From Lamellibrachia satsuma (lineage: Eukaryota > Annelida > Polychaeta > Sabellida > Siboglinidae): a stretch of DNA of 64,000 nt. This document shows, piece after piece, positions 1 to 11,854 of this stretch. A program made the translations under genes and the position numbers. Every line of letters starts with the position of its first letter. Position 1 is the stretch's first letter. The notes under the pieces are model-generated. The model had not been told where the DNA came from and did not search any database. It saw only the letters and a list, made by a program, of their open reading frames with translations. The stretch covers positions 3,211,036-3,275,035 of the forward strand of contig BSQZ01000018.1 of NCBI GenBank assembly GCA_033239005.1, in the 5' to 3' direction.

Positions 1-2690
1 AAAACTTGTCACAAAAAATAAGCCATTTTTACACTAAATTTATTCAGAATAATTTATTGAATTAACTTGGTAAGTTCCGAATTAGTCATAATAGCAGCTC
101 TACACACATAAATGATAGAACTTAGTGTGTCATGCAATCTTTAAAAAAGAAATATGGTTGCTCATAAGTGAAGCATTCCACTTTGGTGTGGAATGTACGA
201 GTCAATCATTCTGTACCAACAACTTGTCAGTCGCAGAAGTTAGATGATATATAAGTTGCAACAGACATGATATTTACCTCTCTAGAAACTCGGTGGTATT
301 CTCTGAATATTTCGGCTGACTCACTCAGCTGACTAACTTGGCCCTTGTCAGTGAACTGACGTCACTCTGGGCGTGTAACAAGACCAATGTCAGAATGCTA
401 CCTGGTTTCTTGGCAGATATATAACATGTCTAATGCAACAATCCAAGAAATCTGAAGCTGTTTTCATATGCTCTAAGAGAAGAACACCTCATGGTCAGCA
501 TCCTTCTAGCATTTCTGTGGTGTCATTGGCGCTTTATTCATGCGAAGTGAACTCTCCCCATTTGTTTGTTCGGTAAGTGGGTGTTGTGAATGACAATTGT
601 GAACGACAATGGTAAGCGGTTTATTTCAAGATGCTCATCACGCTCGTGCTATCACAATCAAGCCAAAAAACAAACAGCTATAAAACAATACGTGAACAGA
701 TTTCAAGCACGGAAGCTTGCTGTGCTATTTCTGGTTGGAATGTACATAATTTACTAATTCTGCCACAGAACTTATTTCAGTATTGCTATTTCAGTAGAGA
801 CGGCTGTTTAGTATGCAGGATTATTTCCCCACGTGCTGATTGATACCACATGTCATGTAGTGCATAACATGTGTGGATTGCTAACAAGCATACGGCATGT
901 TTAGTTTATTGTTGAAAGTAAAGACGAAGAATTCTCAATATGGGGATTCTGGGGGTCTTCTTTCAGGCAATATACGGTAAGTCAATTGAACGTCCTTTAA
1001 TGTTTAAGTACAAAAATATTTTTCACGCCATCCTGATAATGTGCTGAAGCGAGGAAAATGTGCTGAAGCGAGGAAACCAAGCTAATAACATCACACGACC
1101 GGCTCATGAACGCATTGCAAAAAGTACCACTGTCCTCTCATTAATGCCTACCATGCCATGCCTTCCAAATGCCATAATTCGATATGGTTACGAATCATGC
1201 TAATTCTGCACCTCCTGCGAAAGTAACCTGGTGCAGTAGATGCATAATGAAGGCTGGACTGCAGACTGAAGAACCAGACTAGGGTCACTTCAGCACAACA
1301 CCGACTGCAGGATTCTATTGAAGTCACTGTGTAGAAACATGGCCAATTTGCCTATGTCTGGCTTATACAGTACATCACAAATCATCCAGTAAATTTACAA
1401 ATTGGTAACTAATATTTCACGTGGTCACATAGACACTTTCACCTGATTGTTCCAAATTGCAAAGTATAAAATGTAAGATCAATGTTAGGATTGTTCAATT
1501 TTGCATGTGGCTCTCCAATTAGGACCAATGGAATGACATAGCCAATAGAGGGTCACTTGTCAGCTGAGTTGATAAATACCACAACTAATTGATTTCCATT
1601 AAACCTGTTATGGAACCATGCTTAAAACCGTGTGATGTCCGACCTCAATAATTGAAGCTCATGGTTGTCAACTCTAATATTGTTTTAATCAAACAAATCC
1701 CAATTTAATTAGTTGGTCAAGTAATCTCAACAGTAATCATAACTAGTCACTATTGAACATACTGGTTTCTATAGCTTTAATCAATTTGACCATGAACAGT
1801 CCTTAAAATGCTGTTGAGAAAGTAATTTAAAATTGGAACTCTCCTCCTGATTCTACTCACTTCATAGTATAGTACTAACTACTATATAGTCAAACCTCAG
1901 AAATACGACCACCTAGTCAAAAGTGGAATTAATTCTGTTGGGGTGGTTTAATTCTGGGAGTTAAATATTAATATCGATATTTTAGAGACTTAACAATAGT
2001 GGTCACATAAATATGAGCATGGCTGTAAGTTTGATGTATGTGTATTTTTGTGACTAACTTTTGACTTATTCAGTACTCTTTGCCCTGCTGCTATACAAAG
2101 ATGTCTAATTTAGTGAAGATGTTCTGTTGATTGCAGCCTCTACATATATATCCAATCTAGCTAACTTTCTCAGTCACAACTGGCTACGTTAGTTAATTAT
2201 TGGTTGATTAATTAATTAATTACTACTTGAAATACCTATGCTGCTACCAATAGGTGTAACCTAGTAAGACGGAGTGCACCTTTCAATGAATAACTCGGTT
2301 TACTGCATTCTGTTTGGTCTTGTTGAATAAACAATTCCTGAAATGATATGGTAGAAGGTACAAAACTGTTAATGGACATCCCTTGAAAACAAACTAGTTC
2401 GTTATAGAAATTCTGTTGCTCTGAAATGCATAAACAAGTAGTGAAAATACAAAGAGCACACATTAGTACTGACATAAGGATCATGGATGCGATAACAATA
2501 TCTCTCAACTTGACCACAAACAACCTACTTCAATTGATTTGCCACTACTTGTGGTCATCTCAATTGGCTGTCACTTAGCCACATCTGTAAAGCTGATATG
2601 GATTATGGATTACTTCCCTGGACTAGACATGTAAATGCAAATAGATCGCAGTGTCAATGCAACGAAGATCAGTGGACATTAACAGTGGAC
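1..2690. other. Non-coding, AT-rich stretch without recognised gene
   Basis: I find no exon, RNA gene or complete repeat here. A short motif at about 1889-1912 (GTCAAACCTCAGAAATACGA) resembles the start of pogo/Tigger-type elements, but I could not find a matching opposite end. A 95-residue minus-strand frame (2236-2523) has one hydrophobic segment but no family resemblance or convincing splice context, so it is not called. Confidence 0.5.
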
Positions 2691-2699
2691 ATCTGCTGG

Positions 2700-2965
2700 A
2701 AGTGAAGCAACTCCATCCATCTGTCCATGGATTTATATCCGATTGTCTGCACTATCCATTTATTCTGACCATTTGTCTACCTATTCCTTTCTCATAGGAT
2801 GTTTGTCTGTCAATCAGTTCTCCACCTATCCTTCTGATGGCACTTTGTTCACTCCACCTATTCACCCAGTCATGTCCTGATCAGATTTGGCAGTCCACTG
2901 TTCTGTCATAAAACTCTAATTTGTATTTGTATCTGTATCTTTCCATCCTACATTCAGCCTTCACC
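2700..2965. repeat. Dispersed repeat copy 1 (pairs with 5475-5760)
   Basis: This pyrimidine-rich segment aligns by eye to 5475-5760 in the same orientation. Both contain, in order, GATTGTCTG, TCCATTT, GGATGTTTGTCT, ATCA-TTCTCCA, CCTGAT and TATCTTTCCATCCT-CATT. The second copy has an extra CATC microsatellite (5571-5596). It is an old duplication or two insertions of one unclassified repeat. Confidence 0.55.
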
Positions 2966-2999
2966 CCCTGCATACTATCTTCCCTCAGCATTCATATGT

Positions 3000-3265
3000 G
3001 GAGAGATCATCAAATGAAACCTTTGCAGTAGAAATATTTTTGTAAAAAATATATTGATCATTCAGGTAAGATCATTTAATGAAACATTGGCAGTAGAAAT
3101 CTTTTTGTAAATCCATTATGATCACTGAGGACTGAGGTAAGATCGTCGAATGAGACATTAGCACTAGAGATCTTTTTGTTAAATCATAATGATCACTAAG
3201 GTTAGACCACTGAATGAGACATTTGCAGCAGAATTTTTCTTGCAATCACCCACTTCACATTGACA
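3000..3265. repeat. Degenerate 65-71 bp tandem repeat, about 4 copies
   Basis: The motif AGATCAT-AATGA-AC-TT-GCAGTAGAAAT starts at about 3004, 3069, 3140 and 3204, each copy followed by TTTTTGT and a TGATCA-type segment. Copies are diverged, so the array is old. Small open frames across it carry no protein signal. Confidence 0.7.
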
Positions 3266-4217
3266 TTTTGACACTGGCAGTAACAATCTTTGCTTCCAAA
3301 CAAGCTCACTTGGCAATAGATATATTCTGGCAGGAACATTTCTGCAAGAACGAACCAATGAATGCGATTTTGGCATTGGGGATTTCCTGGCAGGAGAATT
3401 AATATGATGTGAAATCATTGATTGGTGACTTCTCATAGAAACACCGACAGTGTAGCAGGAGGCAGACTCAAGGCAAGATCACTGACACTAGACGCAGTAC
3501 TTCCCTGTCACTGCCTCCTCCTATCAATGAATATGACACTAGCAAGATAAAAAATCTTCTGCAAAACACATCACATAATCTACAGAAATGCTACCAGCAA
3601 ATGTCACACGTGTTCTTTAGATTTGAGCTGAATATCGGCGTGGCAGAGGCATAAATATTCATTGTCTGATTAGCCCGATAATGGCAGCATGACACTCCAG
3701 ACACTCCAGACACTCTGAGTATGTTGTTTTTTTCTTGGTAAAATGACAGACAACACGGCAGCAGATGTGTTTGTCATGGCATCGATCTGAGTTACTGATA
3801 AAATAAATGTGTGACCAAAATATCTGACAGGCCATTCAAACAAATTTGTTGTTAATTCTTATTCCGTCCCATGCACACAGTGCTGCCCGCTCATGAGCCT
3901 TCGTGCCTGTCTATGAGTGCCCTTGCACGCCGTACTTAGTTGCCTTATTGTGAGAATCTATTTCACCATCTTCAATGTTTAGTCTTCCATTTGCATAATT
4001 GTTTCATAGCTAGTAGGTCAATTATTTAGCCACTCAAAATGTTGTGTGACTTGCAGCATTTAACAGCTTCAGCACAATGATCTAACTACCCTAATAACAG
4101 TGTTCTGTGGGCCAACATGGTTTATGAATGTTGCATGCAAACATTTCTGTAATGTTTGCAAAACATGTTCAAATATAAGGTTCATCTATGACAACAATTT
4201 GAGTATCTAATAACATG

Positions 4218-4752
4218 AATATTCTGTAACATGGACTGAATGAGTAAAATTTAATATCCAGTAACACGCACTGATTACGTAAAACTGAATATCCAGTAAC
4301 ATGGACTGAACAAGTGAAATTTAATATCCAGTAACATGGACTGAATGAGTATCCAGTGACGTGGACTGAATGAGTATCCAGTGACATGGACTGAATGAGT
4401 ATCCAGTGACATGGACTGAATGAGTATTCAGTGACATGGACTGAATGAGTATTCAGTGACATGGACTGAATGAGTATCCAGTGGCATGGACTGAATGAGT
4501 ATCAAGTGACATGGACTGAATGAGTATCAAGTGACATGGACTGAATGAGTATTCAGTGACATGGACTGAATTAGTATTCAGTGACATGGACTGAACGAGT
4601 ACTCAGTGACATGGACTGAATTAGTATCCAGTGACATGGACTGAATGAGTATTCAGTGACACGGACTGAATGAGTATCCGGTGACATGGACTGAATGAGT
4701 ATCCAGTGACATGGACTGAATGAGTATCCAGTGACATGGACTGAATGACTAT
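4218..4752. repeat. 25-bp minisatellite (GACATGGACTGAATGAGTAT type)
   Basis: A 25-bp unit built on GACATGGACTGAATGAG plus TATCCAGT is repeated head to tail. Copy starts at 4383, 4408 and 4433 confirm the period. The left edge (about 4218-4340) has longer, more diverged units with an AAATTTAA insertion; the right part is nearly homogeneous, as expected from recent expansion there. Open frames across it are a by-product of the array. Confidence 0.9.
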
Positions 4753-5202
4753 TCAGACAAGAATATGTTCCTCTACTCTAATGTACTCTATGTGATGTTA
4801 CTTGTCTCACTCATAAGAACATAATATATACAATATTAATTATTCCTTGTGTAGAATGTCTTCCATAGCTCTCTGATCACATTACTTCCATGATCAGACA
4901 GGACATGGGTGTACCTAATGACTATCTAGTCATAATAAAGACATTAGACCAAGTCCCAGGAGGAAGACACTGCACTTTCTCTATGTCCCAGGGTGCTCGT
5001 CAAATCTAACCAATGCCTGGACAACCCACCAGAGGCCAGACTTCACAAACCTGGTCACTATAATCATCCTTCAACCTGGCGCCTGGGAATGTCACCTGAA
5101 ATCAATATTCAGTAAAAGAGGGAAGAGGTGTGATGGAGAAGTGAAGTAACTCCACTGACCGGCTGGCTGACTGACTGACTGGCTGGCTGACTGGCTGGCC
5201 GA

Positions 5203-5470
5203 CCGGCCGGCCAACCGACCGACCGACCGACCGACCGACCGACCGACCGACCGACCGACCGACCGACCGACCGACCGACCGACCGACCGACCGACCGACC
5301 GACCGACCGACCGACCGACCGACCGACCGACCGACCGACCGACCGACCGACCGACCGACCGACCGACCGACCGACCGACCGACCGACCGACCGACCGACC
5401 GACCGACCGACCGACCGACCGACCGACCGACCGACCCACACCGACCGACCGACCGACCGACCGACCGACC
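5203..5470. repeat. (GACC)n tetranucleotide microsatellite, about 270 bp
   Basis: A nearly pure GACC array, interrupted once by CACACC near 5437. The left shoulder (5157-5203) is a decayed GACT/GGCT version. The period of 4 leaves all three minus-strand frames open, giving Gly-Arg-Ser-Val repeats with no protein meaning. G-rich on the minus strand and unusually long for a GC-rich tetranucleotide. Confidence 0.97.
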
Positions 5471-5474
5471 CACC

Positions 5475-5760
5475 TGTCCAGCTATATCTGATTGTCTGAA
5501 CTGTCCATTTGTTGTGATTATTTTGTCCACCTATTTTGTTCTGGCAGGATGTTTGTCTATCAATCAATTCTCCATCCATCCATCCATCCATCCATCTAAC
5601 AGTGTGCCTCTGTCTGACTGATTGTCTGGCCTGTTATTCTCGCCACCTGTGCACTCAGTCATTGTCCTGATAAGAACTATTGATTCAGTAGTCCATCCTT
5701 ATCATACAACTCCCAGTCACAGTTATATCTTTCCATCCTTCATTTGTCTCCTTCCTAATC
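5475..5760. repeat. Dispersed repeat copy 2 (pairs with 2700-2965)
   Basis: Same order of shared words as 2700-2965, with a (CATC)n expansion at 5571-5596 inside it. The GACC array sits directly at its left edge, so the simple repeat may have grown from the end of this element. Confidence 0.55.
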
Positions 5761-6005
5761 TCTTCCCCGCTTCTATCCCCACTCGCCTCCTCTCCTTCCC
5801 CTCTATTTTCCTTTGCCACATCCTCACTATCTGTTCATCATCTTCGAATCCTCACCCACATTCTCTCCCTCCTTCAAACCCTCCACAATTTCCTTCCCAT
5901 CCCCTAATATCCCCTCCCTCACTGCCTCGCCCCTATGACAAGATTCCCTCACCTGTCAGTCTATCAAGTATCAGTTCATGTGTCCATGATACCTGCCACA
6001 ACTGG

Positions 6006-6180
6006 TCAGTCTCACACCAGTCCACCTTGTGGTCAGTCTCGCACCAGTCCACCTTGTGGTCAGTCTCACACCAGTCCACCTTGTGGTCAGTCTCACACCA
6101 GTCCACCTTGTGGTCAGTCTCACACCAGTCCACCTTGTGGTCAGTCTCACACCAGTCCACCTTGTGGTCAGTCTCACACC
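6006..6180. repeat. 27-bp minisatellite, about 6.5 copies
   Basis: The unit TCAGTCTCACACCAGTCC plus ACCTTGTGG repeats exactly every 27 bp (starts 6006, 6033 and so on), with a single A-to-G change in copy 2. Because 27 is a multiple of 3, several frames on both strands stay open (for example a repeated QSHTSPPCG). No start context, splice site or domain supports a protein. Confidence 0.93.
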
Positions 6181-6624
6181 AACACATTAACAATCTCATC
6201 AATGCCATAATTATCTCCACTGCTCAATGAACTCCTGGCCAGCCGGAGGAACTGCTGATTAGAATCAGTTCTCATAAATGTTTTAGCAATTCCTCACCTT
6301 GGGCCAGTACAAGCTAACATCACAATACATCAAAAGACCACGTCTTTGTATCATGGATCCAAGACATCATCCAATGAGTGACAGCAATGTGATTGTGTTA
6401 TAGAGGTAATCTCCATCAATACAACAATGGGGGTACTAATTAAAAAAGCAACAACCAAATTGAGTTTACTACAATGACAGTGCTTTATTTACACTTACAG
6501 TACTAATAACACATTCCAAACACGAAACCAACTGACAGTGTCCCTGGCACACCCAGTTAACAGTAAAACTTTCTACTACTGTGACAGACTGACCCTGGCC
6601 AGTTTCAACACTGCCTGATGACAC

Positions 6625-7953
6625 ACCAGGGGCCAGTTTCATGGCGCCTACTTAGCGGCTAAGAAAGTTTACTTAGCGCTAAGATGACTGTCTTATGAAT
6701 TTACGCGTTTCATGTCATCTACTTAGACTACGCAGTGGGCGCAACACCCTACTTAGACTGCGCCTCCTACCCCCTTGGCGTAAGTCAACTAAGTCGTTCT
6801 TAGGGACTTTCAAAACGGCGGCTCTCCGACAAGTACGTCGACTAAATGACGCAGCAAGATGAGCATTACGCTGGAATGGAGTCTTTAGAGACAAAACACA
6901 CCCTTTCGAAATGTACGGTGATGTCAAGTGTTTAATAGGTACCGTTTTTGTCGTGATGACATCATAGACTTAGTCGATTTGACCGCTGACAACGTTTTTA
7001 TTTCTTCACAAAAAGGCTGGCTCACAGCAACGCTCCAAAGTCTTGTCGCCTTGCGCTTATTTGCGTGTACAATATAATAACTTTTTAAGTGGTTGTCGGC
7101 GATTTTGTTTGGCATTAGCAACTAGCAAGGCAACAGTGTCTAAAGTAGTCCACAGAGTGGCTGCTTCGTTCGCCCGACTCGTATCGCGATACGTTCTCTT
7201 CCACGAACACTTGACACATCAGCAGGAATCCTCATTAAGGGTTGTAAAACCGCATCAGAGACTGGAACTGTCATTCATCAAGCTGTGAAGCAGACCGTTC
7301 ACTGAAAATTTTGGATAAGAACATGGAAAACTGTATTCTAGTTGCATACAAGCTACAGCGTTGACAACTGTGAATTTATAATGAATTAATAATTAATGTA
7401 TTGAACTTTCATAAAAAAACGTTATGTACATTAATAAAATAAGTTGTGTTAATCAAACTGTGCTTTTCTTTTTGATAACTTTAATACAATATAAACACTG
7501 GAAATCTGATAATTATTTGGACACTGACACTATTGACTGGCATAGGCCTGTTTGCTGACCTCCTTAAACGATTTATATAGCCGGCATAGTAAATAATAAG
7601 CAATCGCTTTCTGTTTCTTTCGAAGATTGGTCGCATTGTTCCTCAATTTATACTGTAAAATTGTGGCATGCTGCGAGTATTAACGCTGTCGACTGTGTCG
7701 CGTGCTTTCGCCATGTCACTAACGGGATTATGGGAAGGGGAATCCCGGGGATTGCCCGTTGATAACGACTCATCTAACCACGTGATAGCCTTACGCGCAT
7801 TCTTAGTTAAGAAATAGGTCAGGCGCGCTACATAAAACTCGACTTGCTTAGTTTTACGCAACTACTTAGCTATGCAAAATTTTGAGTTTACGCACTTGCG
7901 TAGCGCTAAGTAACTGCGTAGTTTAAGTAGGCGACATGAAACAGGCCCCTGGT
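6625..7953 (+). mobile_element. PIF/Harbinger-type DNA transposon, internally deleted
   Basis: The two ends form terminal inverted repeats. The left end reads ACCAGGGGCCAGTTTCATGG then CGCCTACTTA; the right end, read inward, is the same with two mismatches over about 30 bp. Subterminal TTACTTAGCGCT words recur at both ends. The interior carries the N-terminal part of a Harbinger transposase (next entry) but no DDE catalytic core, so this is a 1.3-kb decayed, non-autonomous derivative. A clean 3-bp target duplication is not evident. A minus-strand frame at 7643-7861 does not resemble the usual Myb-like partner. Confidence 0.8.
6878..7288 (+). pseudogene. Harbinger transposase N-terminal remnant
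   Basis: Read across frames, 6878-7020 gives RDKTHPFEMYGDVK and a following segment typical of the start of Harbinger nucleases. 7043-7288 continues with ATSKATVSKVVHRVAASFAR, the helix-turn-helix-like segment of this family (usually S-x-TVS-x-VV-x-RV). Frameshifts separate the pieces, and the DDE domain that should follow is missing. The identification rests on motif order and on the flanking inverted repeats. Confidence 0.72.
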
Positions 7954-8159
7954 ACTCCTAGTCAATCGTTCCTGCCTCCCAACTCTTGGAGTTTCCTGTC
8001 TACCTCATCTTATGTCACATTTTGATTGACCACAGGAACTATGAATTAACCAATGGATATCACCCACAATTCCTTCCAAACACTGGACCGTCCCTCTCCA
8101 GGTCTAAATGACTTTAATAAAAAAATGATTAAGTTTCCTTCCCTTTCTCTCTGGTTGAG

Positions 8160-8950
8160 CCCAGCATCACAACCAATGGCCAAAGACTTAACATGGTGAA
8201 CAGATTCACATACTTAGGCAGTACGCTGTCCCAAAAACGTCATCGATGATGAAGTCAACACCAGGATCGTGAAAGCCAGCGCAGTCTTTGGCAGACTAAT
8301 TGCCAAAGTCTGGATCAAAAGACAAAAGAGGCATTAGTCTACAGAACAAGCTGAAAGTGTACAGGGCAATGGTACTCCCCATGCTGCTTTATGCATATGA
8401 AACATGGACAGTGTATTAACGCCACGCCAGGAAGCTGGATCACTTCCACACAACCAGCCTCAGAAGACTCCTCAACATCAAATGGCAGGACAAGATCCCG
8501 GACACTGAGGTCTTTACTCAAGCAGGCCTATCCAGCATCCACACCATCCTGATGCAATGTCAGTTATGATGGACAGGCCATGTAGCTCGCATGTCAGACC
8601 ACCGGCTGCTGAAAAGACAATCTGAAGATCTCTGTGAAAGCCTTTGCCATCAACCCCAATACTTGGGAACAAGCTGCTCAGGACTGTGCTGAGTGGCACT
8701 CCTCCCTGTACAAAGGCGCTGCAACCTGTGAAGCAAACAGAACTGCTGCAGCAGAAAAATGGAGGCAAGCTAGAAAGTCAAGAGCCAGCGACCCTCTGAC
8801 ACCACACGCGGCTCCCATTCTCTGTCCACACTGCCAGAGAATCTTCCAGACACAGATTGGCCTTTTCCGCCACCTGCATACTCACTGATCAACCCAGCCC
8901 CCTCAACCCCCGGATGACTGAAGTGGTCCTCATTGCATCACGATTGACGA
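8160..8950 (+). pseudogene. Non-LTR retrotransposon (LINE) reverse-transcriptase 3' end, broken
   Basis: Reading through frameshifts, 8190-8640 encodes the end of a LINE reverse transcriptase: RFTYLGSTLSQ, then KLKVYRAMVLPMLLYAYETW, then HTTSLRRLLNIKWQDKIPD, then WTGHVARMSDHRL. The final frame (8634-8888) begins KAFAINPNTWEQAAQD and ends in a C2H2 zinc-finger pattern (C-x2-C-x12-H-x3-H), as in many animal LINE ORF2 proteins. The tail after the stop runs into GATGATGATATA and then CGCA and TA repeats, a common LINE 3' end. Internal stops (near 8416 and 8567) show it is dead. The clade is uncertain (RTE/Jockey-like). Confidence 0.82.
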
Positions 8951-8963
8951 ACGATGATGATAT

Positions 8964-9064
8964 ACACACGCACGCACGCACGCACGCACGCACGCACACA
9001 CATATACATATGTATATGCAATTGTGGTAGGAGCTATATATATATATATATATATATGTATATG

Positions 9065-9141
<77 letters not shown>

Positions 9142-9162
9142 CCCCTACCACAATAGCATGAA
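8964..9162. repeat. (CGCA)n and (TA)n tracts inside an inverted repeat
   Basis: A (CGCA)n run (about 8968-8998) is followed by a TA/TATG tract (9036-9141). The tract is bracketed by a 16-bp inverted repeat: left arm ATGCAATTGTGGTAGG (9016-9031), right arm at 9144-9159 matching its complement at 15 of 16 bases. The whole can fold into a long hairpin or cruciform. Tyr/Ile-repeat frames across it are artefacts. Confidence 0.85.
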
Positions 9163-9439
9163 GATAACAAAAAAGCACCTTTTGCTGCTGTGTTATGTCA
9201 TCTCAAGTTTCCAGTGTAAGACAAGTTGAAGAAGCCACCAAAGAGGACATCTCCAGCCACACACAAAACACCCACTGACAACTCAGTGAAGACAACATTC
9301 TGTACTTAGACTAGGGATCCTGAAGGATGCAATAGTTTAATGTGAAGAAGACGTCACATCCTGTTCAGCGAGTGCTCTCTGTGCTATATTTGTGCCTTCT
9401 TCAAAGGTAAGGAGTCAGACCACAGTTGAAAATTGCATT

Positions 9440-9850
9440 GGTGGCCATGTTAACGTTTTGTTAGATTATAAGAAAACGTGACCACTAAAAATTCTGAAAC
9501 GTTTTCAAAGTAACTGCCATCATCTCATTGACATGCTGACCAAGTTTTATCAAAATCACATACCTCCAGCTCTTTTAAAACGCCCCAACGTGCGATGCCC
9601 ATCAATTTTGACAAAAATAGCCTTGTATTCATGCGCCCACGTGGCCCATAGCAGAAAAATTCCCATAAATCCCTCCGCCTTTTAAACTCTCAAAAAAATG
9701 CACCATTTCACAGCCAATAGCTTCTACAAACAAACCTGTGAATATGCCTGCTCAATTGCACTTATGTCACATCGTATGAATTCTTTAAATTCACATATCG
9801 CAATTTAATACGCCCTACATTCGTGTGAAACAATAAACAGGAAGGTCAAC
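9440..9850. repeat. Dispersed repeat family B, copy 1
   Basis: Aligns by eye along about 400 bp with 26085-26505 in the same orientation. Shared words in order: ATTATAA-AAAACGTGACCA, CATTGACATGCTG, CAAGTTTT-TCAAAAT, CCATCAAT, TCCTTCCGCC-like, CACCATTTCAC, AATAGCTTCTAC, GCACTTATGTCA, TATTCGTGTG. No coding signal or terminal repeats, so the class is unknown. Confidence 0.7.
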
Positions 9851-9851
9851 T

Positions 9852-10124
9852 GTGGTCTTACCCCTAACCAAAATACTGCCCAGCACAATAACAGCCAATG
9901 AGTGGACGCCCAGCACAAGGTGGATGGACCAAATAAAGGATTGTTCTGGAATGTCACTAGTTGAACGGAGAGAGGCTATGCAGGATCGTGATGGCTGGAG
10001 GAAGCTGATCATGCCAGTCGTCAGAAGTAGGCTACGACTTGACAGACATGAGACATGTAAATCAAGTTATCACTACTGGATATACAGAAATATAAACCAT
10101 ATAGGTTTTTCAACACCAGAATAA
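9852..10124 (+). pseudogene. LINE reverse-transcriptase C-terminal remnant
   Basis: A 90-residue open frame contains STRWMDQIKDCSGMSLVERR and then AMQDRDGWRKLIMPVVRSRL. This W-x2-x-IK ... A-x2-DR-x-WR pattern is typical of the C-terminal end of RTE/Jockey-type LINE ORF2 proteins. The upstream polymerase domain is missing, so it is a 5'-truncated fragment. It begins where repeat B copy 1 ends. Confidence 0.65.
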
Positions 10125-10439
10125 TCATTAGCATGGTAATTAGTTACCAGGGGTGCAAGTGTACCATTATACACAGATGTGTTTAGAATATATTATAGCC
10201 ATCGTTTAAGTTTTTGCCCTACATCATGGGTAGACCTCAGTCTCCTTGGTCAGTGCCACTTAACCATCTCATTATCGATTATGAACTCCTTCATGTGTTC
10301 AGGTTGCACACCATTTGCCAGTCTCCCCAACACCTGCCCAAGGCTGCTGTCTGACTGCATCAGCTTAATTACACCAACTTGCTTTTGTTGTTTGCTTCCG
10401 TACCCAGCACAACATAGTTCTCCAATAACAACTGTTTCA

Positions 10440-10760
10440 CTCATCTCGTTTCAGACTCAATTTACAAAAACATCAAGTATCAACTACAACACACTAGCTC
10501 GTTAGTACAAATGTATTATTTATGCTAGATGAAGTAATCAGAGAATCTATCAGAATAATTCTGACATTGCCAAGGCAAAATACGGCCAAAAAATGGAGAA
10601 GTGGCTATGTGTAACTAGCCGTTATATAATATAACCCGATTTAACAATCAACTCAAACTCTTTGATGATTTTAACAAACTTGTGCACTCATTTATAAAAC
10701 TGACATATTACTTAAACTATTCATTCACAACAGATTTGAATATCAACAAACTTGAGAGGC
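10440..10760. repeat. Dispersed repeat family A, copy 1 (most diverged)
   Basis: Shares ordered words with 34718-35045 and 48275-48530: TCGTTTCAGACT, AGCTCGTT-GTACAA, ATTATTTATG, then an A-rich GGCAAAA segment, AAACTGAC, and the end ATCAACAAACTTGAG. It lacks the AAAGCGGTCTGGCTCTA core seen in the other two copies. Confidence 0.55.
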
Positions 10761-11854
10761 AGCTTTATTATTCAATCTGAAACAAACATTGTGTAAATAC
10801 AATCCTACTTCCTTCTATTATGACTACAGTGGCATTTCAATGTTCTTTTACTCCAGCAGTTCTAAAACTTGACAACACGAAGGGTCAAAACTTTCTAGAG
10901 TCTACAAACTACAATTAACATGTGAACCACAGGCAAACTCAGCCAACACTGCCAAATCTTGTGGCTGCTTTGTTGCAATCTCATTTGTCCAAGATATTTG
11001 AGACACTGCACTTCAAGAACTGAAACGTCATTGACTCTGGAAATAGGAAAAAAAATCTTTTATGCCAGACATGCAACTTAGGCATTAGTCAAGATAATAT
11101 TGATGTCCAATGCAAGATGAATCGCTCAGGGACTTCCAAGAAACGTGCGATAATTTTTAGATCTTTTAAGGGCAGGAAAGGCTAAAATATAACTCTTATA
11201 ACTCATGAGTCTATGGAACTATGCCACTGTTCAGCAAAGAACACCGATATTGTCAGTCGGGCAGATGAACAGTTGGATTGATGGTAAGGACTGTATGTAA
11301 GGTAATCTGATCATTTGCACAAGGTTACTGACCACATTCCTAAATTGTGACTACATTAGTGGACTACTCTCCTTCGTCTTACTATAATGCAGCCACTCTT
11401 AGCATTGAGCCAACGTAATATCAGTCATTGGGACAGTTCCAAGCTGACTAGGATCATGAAGTGACCACATTAAATATTCATTAGTAACAATAGCAAGTTA
11501 CTTGTTAATCATGCCCACATCAATTGTACTCTTGGGAAAGAATAAATAAATTTTTCATAAAAAGTATATATATATAATATATTAGACAGCATAATGTGCA
11601 ACCAACTAACTCAACACAGAACTAACACCATCAACTGTCAGCAGTATTGTACAGTTCAACCATAATACATTGGCATAGGATGCTGTTTTTTTACACAGAA
11701 TTACTGCCTTACCTGAACACATTGCTTTATACAATATTTTAATACTGCATAATGCATAAACTTATGTTTGAAATAATTAAATGAGGAAATAAATAGATGA
11801 TGATGATGGTTGTGATGACTGATAACAATGATGAACAGTAGCAAGGCTGGGACG

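Noticed and set aside
1885..1990. Possible pogo/Tigger element end
   Set aside because: Only one end-like word is visible and no matching inverted end or TA duplication was found.
2236..2523. 95-residue minus-strand frame with a hydrophobic segment
   Set aside because: No recognisable family, no splice or promoter context; hydrophobic segments are expected by chance in AT-rich sequence.
5092..5591. Three overlapping minus-strand frames of Gly-Arg-Ser-Val repeats
   Set aside because: They are the automatic translation of a (GACC)n microsatellite; all frames are open because the unit is 4 bp without stops.
5622..6230. 202-residue open frame with WSVSHQSTL repeats
   Set aside because: The repeat part is a 27-bp minisatellite open in several frames on both strands; the front is a low-complexity Ser/Pro/His stretch without splice context or domain.
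8889..9229. Tyr/Ile-repeat frames on both strands (also 30290-30763)
   Set aside because: Translations of TA and TATG microsatellites.
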